This document shows, piece by piece, positions 16,124 through 24,511 of a stretch of 64,000 nt of DNA (position 1 is its first letter; every line of letters begins with the position of its first letter). This DNA comes from Bog-257 sp963834135 (lineage in GTDB: Bacteria > Acidobacteriota > Terriglobia > Terriglobales > Acidobacteriaceae), in assembly GCA_963834135.1 (NCBI GenBank), contig CAWIAN010000007.1, positions 992,001 to 1,056,000 of the forward strand, given 5' to 3'. The translations under genes and the position numbers were made by a program. The notes beneath the pieces were generated by a model that was not told the DNA's origin, searched no databases, and saw only the letters and a program-made list of their open reading frames with translations.

Positions 16124-16168
16124 GAGTTCTCCTGACAGCAAGATGATAGAACGGCGAGTCGCTGTTGC

Positions 16169-16510
16169 TTAGACAGTATACTTTTCGGGGTGTGACCGGT
16201 CAGGTCTGCCTGGGAAGAGTTCCCTATAAGGTGGTATATGAGGATCCTGCCCGCTCGTTGAGGTCTTGTGGAAGGCATCGTAGTTGCCGCTCGCCTCTGC
16301 TTGCCGCAAAGGCTTCACCCGTTCCACAGAAATCTCAGCCGCTTCTGGGGAGTTCTTGAGGATGTTCATCACCTCGGTGATAAAGTCTTTCAGTGGCATG
16401 GCATTCGGATCCGTAAGCTGTCCCGCTCCCAGCAGTTCCGTTTGTACCTATGGCGGGATAAGTTCCAGGACCTCAATCGGCATTTCTTGCAGCTTTGTGG
16501 GTTCTTTGAC
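16169..16510 (-). pseudogene. 3' remnant of a DltE-type short-chain dehydrogenase
   Basis: The minus-strand frame from about 16510 to 16169 encodes the C-terminal part of an SDR of the DltE-like group: a VLELIPP segment, then VQTELLG, DPNAMPLKDFITEVM and ISVERVKPLRQAEASGNYD. A TAG at 16448-16450 replaces what should be an aromatic residue between PP and VQTEL. The N-terminal cofactor-binding half is absent, and the tail beyond 16260 departs from the family. It is therefore a truncated and nonsense-interrupted relic. The remaining bases up to 16647 contain nothing else recognisable. Confidence 0.6.
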
Positions 16511-16647
16511 GAAATACGGAATGGACGTAAGGGGCGGAATCCCACTCATTCGAGAATTACGAATGAGAGCGTGCCGCCGATTGGAGTCTCAGTATCCGGT
16601 AGTCGCCCAGGTTAGTCCAACTGCGGGACGAACCTGGGGCACGCTGC

Positions 16648-17244
16648 TTATAGTTCCAACGCTGCTACCGAAACTCGGGACTCCTGCTTCACGATCGTCT
16701 GCGTCAACTCTTTCGCGCCGTAGTCAAAGCCTCGGTCGAAAGCCTTCAGATTCAGGTCGCGATAGGCCTCCGGGACTGATGCACCAACGGCATTGCGCAC
16801 GGCTTCGGGGTCCAGTACCTGTGCGACGGCCGCGAAGAAGCCGACCATCACGATGTTCAGCACCATCTTCTTGCCCAGCTCTTCGGCGATGCGGGTTGCG
16901 GGAACGCTATAGACGCGCACGCCCACGGGCAGCTCGCTGATCCGGACCAGATCTTCCTCAATCACGAGAATGCCGTTGGGATTAAGCTGCGGGCTGAAGA
17001 GGGTGTAAGCCTCCTGCGACATGACGACCAGGATGTCGGGCTGCGTGACATACGGGTATAGCACGGGCTTGTCCGAGAGGATGACCTGCGCGCTGCAGGC
17101 GCCGCCGCGCGCTTCCGGGCCGAAGCTCTGGGTCATGGTGGAATAGCCGTTCTGGTAAATGCATGCGGCTTTGCCGATGACGATGGCCGACAGAATGACG
17201 CCTTGGCCGCCAAAGCCTGCGATGCGGATCTCTGTTACTGGCAT
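16648..17244 (-). CDS. korC: 2-oxoacid:ferredoxin oxidoreductase, gamma subunit
   Basis: A 198-residue subunit of the pyruvate/2-oxoglutarate:ferredoxin oxidoreductase family. The N-terminal FGGQGVILSAIVIGKAA and QSFGPEARGGACSA motifs are diagnostic of the gamma (POR_N-linked CoA-side) domain. The complex decarboxylates a 2-oxoacid to its acyl-CoA with reduced ferredoxin, and is reversible. ATG 17244 lies inside the 3' end of the beta-subunit gene, so the two are translationally coupled. It is the last gene of the korDABC operon. KorC fits 2-oxoglutarate as substrate because the alpha and beta subunits are separate and resemble KorAB, but this is inference. Confidence 0.88.
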   Translation of the reverse strand: MPVTEIRIAGFGGQGVILSAIVIGKAACIYQNGYSTMTQSFGPEARGGACSAQVILSDKPVLYPYVTQPDILVVMSQEAYTLFSPQLNPNGILVIEEDLVRISELPVGVRVYSVPATRIAEELGKKMVLNIVMVGFFAAVAQVLDPEAVRNAVGASVPEAYRDLNLKAFDRGFDYGAKELTQTIVKQESRVSVAALEL

Positions 17245-18104
17245 GAGCAGCACTCCGTTTCTACGTACTCGTCGCCGAGTGAGTCGATGAACTTGTCGTG
17301 CATCAGTTCGCCGTAATCATTGCGCTCGCGGTCGACGAACTTGCCGACGACGATCTCGCCGCTCTTGGTCAGCGCCACATCTTTGGTGGGGCAGCCGTTG
17401 CGAACCTTGCTGACCTGTTTGTAGAACTTCATGGTGTCCAGCCCGTCGCCCATCTTGTTGCGGCGCTGGTAGAGCGTGGGACACGGCGACAACACTTCGA
17501 TAAAGCAAAAACCCTTCTTAGCGAACATCTCCTGCATGGAGCGGGCGAGCTGTTTCACGTGGAAGGTGGTCCAGCGCGCAACGAACACAGCGCCCGCGGC
17601 TTCGACCAGATAAGGCAGGTTGAAGGCCGGATCGTACGTTCCGTAAGGATTGGTGGAGGTGACGACATCGCCGGGCGTGGTCGGCGCAGTCTGGCCGCCA
17701 GTCATGGCGTAGATCAGGTTATTGATGCAGACAACCTTGAGATCAAGATTGCGGCGGGCGGCGTGAATCAGATGATTGCCGCCGATGGCGAATAGATCGC
17801 CGTCCCCGCTGTAGACCACGACGTTCAGCTTCGGATTCGCCAGCTTCAGCCCGGTGGCGAACGGGATTGCGCGGCCGTGCGTGGTGTGGAACGAGTCCAG
17901 CTTGGTGTATCCGGCGACGCGGCCGGTGCAGCCGATGCCGGAGACGATGGCCAGATTCTTCGTATCGATCTTCGCTTCAATCAGCGCGTTGGCAAACGAG
18001 TTGACGCTGGTGCCGATGCCGCAGCCTGGACACCAGATGTGCGGGATGCGGTCCATGCGCAGGAACTGCTCGACGGGGTTCTGGATCGTGACAGTCTCAC
18101 TCAT
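17235..18104 (-). CDS. korB: 2-oxoacid:ferredoxin oxidoreductase, beta subunit
   Basis: A 289-residue thiamine-diphosphate-binding subunit. CPGCGIGT near residues 20-27 supplies cysteines for a 4Fe-4S cluster, and GDGDLFAIGGNH with the following NNLIYAMTGGQ is the ThDP/Mg2+ site. AMTGGQTAPTTP is typical of KorB. Start ATG 18104 overlaps the alpha-subunit stop by four bases (ATGA), and its own 3' end overlaps korC. A longer frame upstream to 18305 is a shadow of korA. Acts in the cytoplasm as the decarboxylating half of the complex. Confidence 0.92.
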   Translation of the reverse strand: MSETVTIQNPVEQFLRMDRIPHIWCPGCGIGTSVNSFANALIEAKIDTKNLAIVSGIGCTGRVAGYTKLDSFHTTHGRAIPFATGLKLANPKLNVVVYSGDGDLFAIGGNHLIHAARRNLDLKVVCINNLIYAMTGGQTAPTTPGDVVTSTNPYGTYDPAFNLPYLVEAAGAVFVARWTTFHVKQLARSMQEMFAKKGFCFIEVLSPCPTLYQRRNKMGDGLDTMKFYKQVSKVRNGCPTKDVALTKSGEIVVGKFVDRERNDYGELMHDKFIDSLGDEYVETECCSCQ

Positions 18105-19258
18105 CGCGCCACCTCCATGATGGTCTGCAGAATGTCTTCGGGCCGGTGTACGCTGCCGCCGGCATGCCCTACGAGCCGGACAATGGCTTTGCCGGCCGCT
18201 GCGCGCTCGACCTCGCGCACCATCTGGCCGAGGTTGAGTTCGGGGACGACGATGCCTTTCACCTTCGCGGCGATGGCGGCGATTTGCTTCTCGGGGAAAG
18301 GCCACGCGGTGATGATGCGAAACTTGCCGACCTTCAGACCCTTGTTGCGGGCCATCTCGATAGCACGTTGCGCGATGCGCGAAGTGATGCCGTAGGAGAC
18401 GACGACTACGTCTGCGCCGTCGATGCCTTCCTCTTCGAAGAGGACGATGTCGTCGACGTTCTGGTTGATCTTCTCGACCAGGCGTTTCACCAGGCGGTCT
18501 TGCACCACAGGCCGCATGTCCGGATAGCCGCGCTCGTCGTGGGTGAGGCCGGTAACGTGCACGTTGTAGCCTTGGCCCACGTGCGGCATGTCGGGAACCA
18601 GGTCCGCGCCGGGCTCATACGCGAGGAATTTTTCGGGCGGCAACGTCGTGTAGCGCCGCGGCTCAACCTCGATCTGCTCGGGCGGGGAGATAACAACCTT
18701 CTCGGTCATATGGCCGACCACTTCGTCGAGCATCACGAAGACCGGGCAGCGATACTTCTCGGAGAAGTTAAACGCGGTGATGGTGAGGTCGAAGCATTCC
18801 TGCGGCGAGTTGGGGCAGAGAGCGATGATGGCGTAATCGCCATGCGATCCCCAGCGAACCTGCATCATGTCGGCCTGCGCGGGGAGTGTCGGCAGTCCGG
18901 TGGAAGGTCCGCCGCGTTGCACATCGACGAAGACGCAGGGCGTTTCGGTCATGGCGGCGTATCCAATGTGTTCCATCATTAGCGAAAAGCCTGGCCCGGA
19001 GGTTACCGTGAAGGCTTTCGCGCCAGCCCAAACCGCGCCTTGCAGCGTGATCGAGGCGGCGAGCTCATCTTCCATTTGGATAAAGGTTCCGCCGACGGTG
19101 GGAATGCGCTGGGCGAAGCGCTCGACGACTTCGGTCGATGGCGTGATGGGATAGCCGGAGGAGAATCGCGCTCCGGCGGCGAGGGCTCCTTCGCAGCAGG
19201 CGTGATCGCCGTCGAGGAAATGCGAACCGGTGAGGACGCCGGCTGGATCAGCGTGCAT
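18101..19258 (-). CDS. korA: 2-oxoacid:ferredoxin oxidoreductase, alpha subunit
   Basis: A 385-residue subunit with the pyrimidine-binding domain of ThDP enzymes: GARFSSGYPITPSTEV near 28-43, MEDELAASITLQGA around 60, VTSGPGFSLM near 88 and DVQRGGPSTGLPT. Length is that of an alpha subunit not fused to gamma, consistent with the separate korC. The start ATG 19258 has a strong AAGGAGG and overlaps the ferredoxin gene by 11 bases. The window also encodes a 2-oxoglutarate dehydrogenase E1 at 37916, so the cell appears to have both the NAD- and ferredoxin-linked routes if the substrate is 2-oxoglutarate. Confidence 0.92.
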   Translation of the reverse strand: MHADPAGVLTGSHFLDGDHACCEGALAAGARFSSGYPITPSTEVVERFAQRIPTVGGTFIQMEDELAASITLQGAVWAGAKAFTVTSGPGFSLMMEHIGYAAMTETPCVFVDVQRGGPSTGLPTLPAQADMMQVRWGSHGDYAIIALCPNSPQECFDLTITAFNFSEKYRCPVFVMLDEVVGHMTEKVVISPPEQIEVEPRRYTTLPPEKFLAYEPGADLVPDMPHVGQGYNVHVTGLTHDERGYPDMRPVVQDRLVKRLVEKINQNVDDIVLFEEEGIDGADVVVVSYGITSRIAQRAIEMARNKGLKVGKFRIITAWPFPEKQIAAIAAKVKGIVVPELNLGQMVREVERAAAGKAIVRLVGHAGGSVHRPEDILQTIMEVAR

Positions 19259-19556
19259 CTTGCTCCTCCTTAGTGTCTGCTTCGGTCGCACTAGCCGCGG
19301 GTGCCCCATCCAAGCTTCCGTTGCTTGGGTGGGCTTGGGGCGGGGCTTCCTTATAACCGAAGATGGCGAAGTCCGGACAGTACATGCCGCACAGATCGCA
19401 GCCGCTGCACTTGTCCGGATGAACCATGTAGGGGGTGTGATATCCCTTGGCGTTGAAGGCGGAGGAAAGCGCCAGCACATGTGTAGGACAAAACTCTACG
19501 CAGAAACCGCAGGCTTTGCACCGTTCGACCACGATCTGGACTGAACCTTTGGCCAT
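19248..19556 (-). CDS. korD: 2x[4Fe-4S] ferredoxin-type delta subunit
   Basis: A 102-residue dicluster ferredoxin. The motifs CKACGFCVEFCP and CSGCDLCGMYCP each supply three cysteines plus one to the other cluster. A low-complexity Ala/Glu-rich tail of about 35 residues follows. It is the first gene of the korDABC operon and overlaps korA by 11 bases, so it likely forms the electron-transfer subunit of the oxidoreductase. ATG 19556 follows GAAAGGG. Confidence 0.88.
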   Translation of the reverse strand: MAKGSVQIVVERCKACGFCVEFCPTHVLALSSAFNAKGYHTPYMVHPDKCSGCDLCGMYCPDFAIFGYKEAPPQAHPSNGSLDGAPAASATEADTKEEQDAR

Positions 19557-19881
19557 TGCTGCCCTTTCTATCAATGCGGGACCATCGCGCGGGAATTGCG
19601 TTATACCTGACGATTGGCCATCCCACCTGGAGTTACGTATCGGTTTGGAGGCTCACCCCGTACCGAACGATAGTTCGATTCTTGACCAGGTACTGCCCAG
19701 GTCGAAGTGATGGGCGTCACATGGCGACGTGAGGTGGGACACGTTGGCGGCGCGGGCCCTCCCGCAGTTGCACAGGGCGACGTGACCGCCCTCACAGCGG
19801 AAGTTTTCCGTCCGGTCCATGATCACGGCAAAGGAGAAAAGTGTCCCCACCTCATGGGTCTAATGACGCTTTTAGCGCGCT
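19557..19881. other. Divergent intergenic region with an inverted repeat
   Basis: This 325-base region lies between korD and the COG2403 gene, which are transcribed away from each other. GAGGTGGGACAC (19731-19742) and GTGTCCCCACCTC (19841-19853) are inverted copies differing by one inserted base. Open frames between them have no convincing protein character. Promoters for both operons must lie here, but I could not pick them out. Confidence 0.4.
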
Positions 19882-21225
19882 ATGCAGAGAGTCCTCATCC
19901 TTGGTGCGGCTGGACGAGATTTTCACAACTTCAACGTAGTGTTTCGCAATAATCCTGAGTTTCACGTAGTCGCCTTCACTGCTACACAGATCCCCGACAT
20001 TGCTGGACGCCGTTATCCCGCCGAATTGGCAGGCGAACTTTATCCCGACGGAATTCCGATCCTGGAAGAAAGCAAGATGGAAGAGATCATCCGCGACGAG
20101 CAGGTCGACGTGGTGGTCTTTGCGTATAGCGATGTGGCGTATCCGACATTGATGCACCTGGCGTCCCGAGCTTCGGCCGCAGGAGCCGACTTCTGGCTGC
20201 TGGCCGCGGAGCGCACGCAACTGGCGTCGAAAGTTCCGGTGGTTTCGATCTGCGCGGTACGTACGGGTTGCGGAAAGAGCCCGGTATCGAGGCGCATTGC
20301 CGCCGAGCTGCGCAGCCAGGGCTGGCACCCGGTGGTGATTCGTCATCCCATGCCGTACGGCGACCTGGCCGAGCAGAGGGCGCAGCGCTTCGGAACGCTG
20401 TCCGATCTTGATCTGCATAAATGCACGATTGAGGAGCGCGAAGAGTACGAGCCGCACATCATGGAAGGCACTCCGGTTTACGCGGGGGTGGACTACGAGA
20501 CGATTCTGCGGCAAGCCGAGAAAGAAGCGGACGTCATTCTGTGGGATGGCGGCAACAACGATACGTCGTTCTATCGCCCGGATCTGTCGATCGTGGTGCT
20601 GGATCCACATCGCGCCGGTCACGAGCTCGGGTATTACCCTGGCGAAGTGAATTTCCGCAGCGCCGATGTGCTCATCATTAATAAGGTCGATACGGCGGAT
20701 CCCGACGGCATCAAAACGGTTCGTCAGAACATTGCGCTGCATAATCCAAAGGCGAAAGTAATCGAGACTGCCTGCCGCGTGTCGGTGGACAGCCCGGACG
20801 TAATTACCGGCAAGACCGTACTGGTGGTGGAGGATGGCCCGACGCTTACTCACGGCGAGATGGCCTATGGCGCTGGAGTAGTGGCGGCGAATCGTTATCA
20901 CGCAGCGGGATTGGTTGATCCGCGGCCGTATGCGATCGGCTCCATCCAGAAGACCTTCAGCAAGTTTCCTCACCTGTGGCGCGTGCTGCCGGCAATGGGC
21001 TACAGCGATACTCAGCGGCATGAACTGGAAGAGACGATCAAGCGCGTGCCATGCGACCTGGTGCTGGTGGCGACGCCGATTGATCTGGCGCGCACCATCA
21101 AGCTGGACAAGCCAAGCGTACGTGTTCGCTACGAGGTCGAGGAGCTTGGAAACCCGGCAATCCCCGAGCTGATCGAGGAATTCACCCATGCCAACAAACC
21201 GGAGCTGGTCACGGTAGGGAGATAG
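19882..21225 (+). CDS. COG2403-type P-loop protein (cyclic 2,3-diphosphoglycerate synthetase-like)
   Basis: A 447-residue cytoplasmic protein. The first 120 residues form a Rossmann-like domain (VLILGAAGRDFHNFN). A P-loop-like ATP/GTP site follows (ICAVRTGCGKSPVSRRIA, near 130-147), then VILWDGGNND and INKVDTADPDG. The set matches COG2403, predicted GTPases related to cyclic 2,3-diphosphoglycerate synthetase. The latter activity is known in a few thermophiles only and is not assumed here. Its stop is two bases before the ornithine carbamoyltransferase start, so it heads the carbamoyl-phosphate operon. A role in that pathway, such as regulation or an ATP-grasp-like ligation, is inferred from context. 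Confidence 0.75.
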   Translation: MQRVLILGAAGRDFHNFNVVFRNNPEFHVVAFTATQIPDIAGRRYPAELAGELYPDGIPILEESKMEEIIRDEQVDVVVFAYSDVAYPTLMHLASRASAAGADFWLLAAERTQLASKVPVVSICAVRTGCGKSPVSRRIAAELRSQGWHPVVIRHPMPYGDLAEQRAQRFGTLSDLDLHKCTIEEREEYEPHIMEGTPVYAGVDYETILRQAEKEADVILWDGGNNDTSFYRPDLSIVVLDPHRAGHELGYYPGEVNFRSADVLIINKVDTADPDGIKTVRQNIALHNPKAKVIETACRVSVDSPDVITGKTVLVVEDGPTLTHGEMAYGAGVVAANRYHAAGLVDPRPYAIGSIQKTFSKFPHLWRVLPAMGYSDTQRHELEETIKRVPCDLVLVATPIDLARTIKLDKPSVRVRYEVEELGNPAIPELIEEFTHANKPELVTVGR

Positions 21226-21227
21226 CT

Positions 21228-22202
21228 ATGCCCGTCAAGGATTTTCTAGCTATTCGGGATTGCACGCCGCAGCAGATCAGGCACTACCTGCATGTAGCTA
21301 CTCAGGTGAAGGCTTACCCCCACGTGTATCACACGGCGCTGAAGGGCAAGACGCTGGCAATGATCTTCGAGAAGCCGTCGTTACGTACGCGAGTGACCTT
21401 CGATGTCGGGATGGAGGAGTTGGGCGGCCATCCTCTGTATCTCTCGCCTGCCGAGATCAGCTTGGGCAAGCGGGAATCGGTGTATGACGTGGCCAAGAAC
21501 CTGGAACGCATGGTGCAGGGCATCATGATCCGCACCTTCTCCCATGAGGTGGTGGAGGAGTTGGCGCGGCATGCTTCAATCCCCGTCATCAATGGTCTAA
21601 CGGATTACAGCCATCCCTGCCAGGCGATGGCCGACTACCTGACCATCCTCGAGGTGAAGGGGCGCTTTACCGGGCTGAAGATCGCCTACATCGGTGACGG
21701 CAACAATGTCGCGCGGTCGTTAATGTCGGCGGGCGTGCTACTGGGAGCAGATGTTTGGATTGCGACTCCTGCCGGATACGAGCCCGACGCCGATGCAATT
21801 GGCTGGGCCAAGAATCATTGTCTGGAAAGGGAAGCGAGCGTCACAGTCACGAACGACGCCGAACTCGCGGCCAGCGACGCCGATGTCGTCTACACCGATG
21901 TCTGGGCGAGCATGGGTCAGGAGGATGAGGCTGAGAAGCGGAAGAAGATTTTCGCTTCCTATCAGGTGAACGCGCGACTCTTCGGCCTGGCAAAGGACGA
22001 TGCGATCTTCCTGCACTGCTTGCCGGCGCATCGCGGAGATGAGGTGACGAACGATGTCATCGATGGTCCGCGATCGTTTGTTTTTCAGCAGGCGGAAAAT
22101 CGGCTGCACGCGCAGAAAGCGATCATGCTGGAACTGATGAAGTGGACACGAGCGCCGCAGCACGAAGTCGTACGCGAGCCCATGCTGGAACTGGTGAGGT
22201 AA
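21228..22202 (+). CDS. argF: Ornithine carbamoyltransferase
   Basis: A 324-residue enzyme that interconverts ornithine plus carbamoyl phosphate with citrulline plus phosphate. The carbamoyl-phosphate motif FEKPSLRTR (Leu replaces the usual Thr or Met), HPCQAMADYLTI, the ornithine-loop DVWASMGQEDE and HCLPAHRGDEV are all present, so the enzyme looks functional. Length is normal. In this operon with carbamate kinase and ornithine aminotransferase it probably runs in the catabolic direction (citrulline to ornithine and carbamoyl phosphate), in which case arcB would be an equally suitable name; an anabolic role cannot be excluded. Confidence 0.92.
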   Translation: MPVKDFLAIRDCTPQQIRHYLHVATQVKAYPHVYHTALKGKTLAMIFEKPSLRTRVTFDVGMEELGGHPLYLSPAEISLGKRESVYDVAKNLERMVQGIMIRTFSHEVVEELARHASIPVINGLTDYSHPCQAMADYLTILEVKGRFTGLKIAYIGDGNNVARSLMSAGVLLGADVWIATPAGYEPDADAIGWAKNHCLEREASVTVTNDAELAASDADVVYTDVWASMGQEDEAEKRKKIFASYQVNARLFGLAKDDAIFLHCLPAHRGDEVTNDVIDGPRSFVFQQAENRLHAQKAIMLELMKWTRAPQHEVVREPMLELVR

Positions 22203-22339
22203 GAGAAAGAGGCCATTCGCTATTCGCCTTGTGCTCTTCGCCAGAGTCCCGGCGCGGCTCACCATTGCGTACGACGCGACCTCGAATATCTGGCGAAGGG
22301 CCAAGAGGCGAGAGGCGAATCGCGTCCGTAAGGAAACTT
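22203..22339. repeat. Intergenic island of TTCGCC words forming an inverted repeat
   Basis: The left part has CCATTCGCTATTCGCC and CTCTTCGCCAG; the right part has CTGGCGAAGGGCC and GAGGCGAGAGGCGAATCGCG. The two sides are complementary in pieces and could fold into a long imperfect hairpin within the operon. The same style of word repeat occurs at 24311 and 63383. Confidence 0.6.
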
Positions 22340-23338
22340 ATGTCGTCGAAGACTGCGCTGGTCGCGGTTGGAGGCAACTCTCTCATCCGAGCAGGTGAGA
22401 AGGGCACGACCGCCGAACAGTTGGCCAATGCCAGGCGTACAGCCCAGGCGTTGGTTGATCTCGTTCGCCGGGGATACCGGCTGGTGATCACTCACGGTAA
22501 TGGACCGCAGGTAGGGGCGCAGTTGCTGCGCTCAGAACGCGCGTCGGACGTAGCTTACAGCCAGACGCTGGACCTGTGCGGTGCAGCGAGTCAAGGCGAG
22601 ATTGGTTATCTACTGGAGCAGTCTCTGCGTAATGAACTCACGGCCGCCGCGCTAGATGTTCCGGTGGTGAGCCTGGTTACGCAGACGGTGGTCTCTGCGG
22701 AAGATCCGGCGATGCGACATCCCACCAAGCCGATTGGACCGTTCTATTCGCGGGCCGATGCAGAAGAGAAGCGGCGAACCCTCGGATGGCACATCGTGGA
22801 AGACGCAGCGCGCGGCTACCGGCGGGTGGTACCTTCGCCGGAGCCTCTGGAGATTGTGGAGCTGGATGTCATCCGCTCGCTGGTGGCGCGCGATGTGCTC
22901 GTGGTCTCCACGGGCGGCGGCGGTATTCCTGTCATCCGGGTCGGCGGTGAACTGCAGGGCCTGGAAGCGGTCATCGACAAAGACCGGGCTTCGGCCCTGC
23001 TCGCTACCGAGCTGGCCGTCGATCTGTTCGCCATCTCGACCGACACCGACTACGTTTATCTCAACTACAAGAAAGTCGATCAGACACCGTTGAAGTCCGT
23101 CACGGTATCTCAGATGGAAAAGTACCACAATGCGGGACATTTTCCCGCGGGCAATATGGGGCCGAAAGTTGAGTCGGTCATTCATTTCTTACGCAGCGGG
23201 GGAAAAGAAGCGGTAATCACTTCCTTCGAACATCTCTGCGACGCTGTCTCCGGCAACGCGGGTACGCGCATCTTTGCCGACTCGCAAGCGGGCCGCAAGA
23301 CGGCTTCATCAGAAGAGGAGGTGCCGGTTCTCCGGTAG
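22340..23338 (+). CDS. arcC: Carbamate kinase
   Basis: A 332-residue amino-acid-kinase-family enzyme converting carbamoyl phosphate plus ADP to carbamate (CO2 and ammonia) plus ATP. Family motifs are intact: VAVGGNSLI near the start, THGNGPQVG, STGGGGIPV, VIDKDRASALLA and GNMGPKVES. Length fits the family. ATG 22340 with AAGGAA upstream is chosen over the frame start at 22142, which would overlap argF. Placed between two carbamoyltransferase-family genes, it suggests energy capture from carbamoyl groups released in degradation. Confidence 0.92.
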   Translation: MSSKTALVAVGGNSLIRAGEKGTTAEQLANARRTAQALVDLVRRGYRLVITHGNGPQVGAQLLRSERASDVAYSQTLDLCGAASQGEIGYLLEQSLRNELTAAALDVPVVSLVTQTVVSAEDPAMRHPTKPIGPFYSRADAEEKRRTLGWHIVEDAARGYRRVVPSPEPLEIVELDVIRSLVARDVLVVSTGGGGIPVIRVGGELQGLEAVIDKDRASALLATELAVDLFAISTDTDYVYLNYKKVDQTPLKSVTVSQMEKYHNAGHFPAGNMGPKVESVIHFLRSGGKEAVITSFEHLCDAVSGNAGTRIFADSQAGRKTASSEEEVPVLR

Positions 23339-23404
23339 GTGATGCCAATATCGCATGCTCCGGTCAGGCTGCGGGACGAAAAAGATAAGGCAGGACGTTC
23401 CCGT

Positions 23405-24310
23405 ATGACGTTGAAACACATAGTGGAGTCGCAGCAGTTCACGGTTCCTTTATTGATGGAGTTGTTCGATCGCTCGCGGCTGATGGAGCGAGTGGTGGCC
23501 CGCGGAGGTACGCTGGACTACCAGAACCGTATCCTCGCCAGCCTCTTCTATCAGCCTTCGACGCGCACGCGTTTTTCCTTCGAAGCGGCCATGCACCGGC
23601 TGGGCGGCCGCGTGCTCTCCACCGAACATGCCCGGGCTTTCTCGTCGGAGATTGAAGCCGAGCAGGTCGAGGATTCGATTCGTATCATCGGCAGCTACTG
23701 CGACGTGATTGTCATTCGTCATCATGAGACTGGGGGCGCGGCCCGCGCAGCTAAGGTCTCGCCCGTGCCCATCATCAATGCGGGTGATGGCGACGGCGGG
23801 CAGCATCCCACCCAGGCGCTTCTCGATCTCTACACCATTTATCGCGAGCGTCCGCTCGATGGGTTGAGCGTCGCTTTCATCGGTGAACTCGATCGCGGTC
23901 GCACGGCGCGTTCGCTGACCTATCTGCTGGCGAAGTTCGAGCGGGTAAAGATCTACTTTGTTAGCCCGCCCGAGCAGCAGATGAAGAACGACATCCTGCA
24001 GTATCTCGATCGCCACGGCGTGCGGTACGAAATGGAGTCGGACATCGACCGCGTGGTGGGGGAAGTGGATGTGGTGTACCAGACGCGAATCAGGCCGGAA
24101 CGCGTGCCGCACGTTGCGGGATCTCAGCGTTACGCAATTAATTCGTCGCTGCTCCAGCGTATGAAATCCGACGCGCTGATTATGCATCCGCTGCCGCGAA
24201 CCGTGGAGCTGGATAAGACGGTGGACGACGATCCGCGTGCGCTGTATTTCCGCCAGGCGGCGAATGGACTCTTCGTACGAATGGCGTTGTTAACGATGTT
24301 GATGGAGTAA
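23405..24310 (+). CDS. Atypical aspartate-carbamoyltransferase-like protein
   Basis: A 301-residue relative of the PyrB catalytic chain. STRTRFSFE, HPTQALLDLYTI, YQTRIRPER and HPLPR show the carbamoyl-phosphate and substrate sites. In the 80s loop, where Escherichia PyrB has SLGKKGET, this protein reads SSEIEAEQ: the catalytic Lys84 is Glu and Lys83 is Ile. QTRIRPER also replaces the Gln of TRVQKER with Arg. The enzyme may carbamoylate another substrate, work only degradatively, or be a non-catalytic regulator. The start is ATG 23405; a GTG at 23339 would add 22 residues. No pyrI or dihydroorotase is adjacent, so a role in pyrimidine synthesis is not supported. Confidence 0.8.
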   Translation: MTLKHIVESQQFTVPLLMELFDRSRLMERVVARGGTLDYQNRILASLFYQPSTRTRFSFEAAMHRLGGRVLSTEHARAFSSEIEAEQVEDSIRIIGSYCDVIVIRHHETGGAARAAKVSPVPIINAGDGDGGQHPTQALLDLYTIYRERPLDGLSVAFIGELDRGRTARSLTYLLAKFERVKIYFVSPPEQQMKNDILQYLDRHGVRYEMESDIDRVVGEVDVVYQTRIRPERVPHVAGSQRYAINSSLLQRMKSDALIMHPLPRTVELDKTVDDDPRALYFRQAANGLFVRMALLTMLME

Positions 24311-24511
24311 AAGCGCCGTTGGCACTTAGCACTTGGCATTTGGCAGTTAGCACGTGGGCATCCGGCTCTTGGCACTTGGCCGTTTTGAAGAACTCGCCCG
24401 ACAGCTCGCAATTTGAACTGACAGCTGAGAGCCGACAGCTGAGAGCTGACAGCTGAGAGCTAATTGCTAAGTGCCAACTGCCAACTGCCAATCGCTAACC
24501 AAAGGAACACT
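24311..24511. repeat. Word-repeat island: TTGGCACTT words and a 14-bp tandem repeat
   Basis: The left flank repeats TTGGCACTT/TAGCACTTGGCATTTGGC, the right flank carries AGTGCCAACTGCCAACTGCCA, complementary to it. Between them GACAGCTGAGAGC(C/T) is repeated three times in tandem at 24420-24461 with a fourth partial copy near 24400. The whole could fold as a large hairpin. Copies of these words also lie at 63383-63509. Confidence 0.7.

Noticed and set aside
18105..18305. N-terminal extension of korB
   Set aside because: It lies within korA in another frame and has an Arg-rich composition typical of a shadow frame; the ATGA overlap at 18101-18104 is the natural start.
24420..24461. Possible CRISPR-like repeat
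   Set aside because: The 14-bp units are contiguous with no spacers and no cas genes are present; it is a simple tandem repeat.
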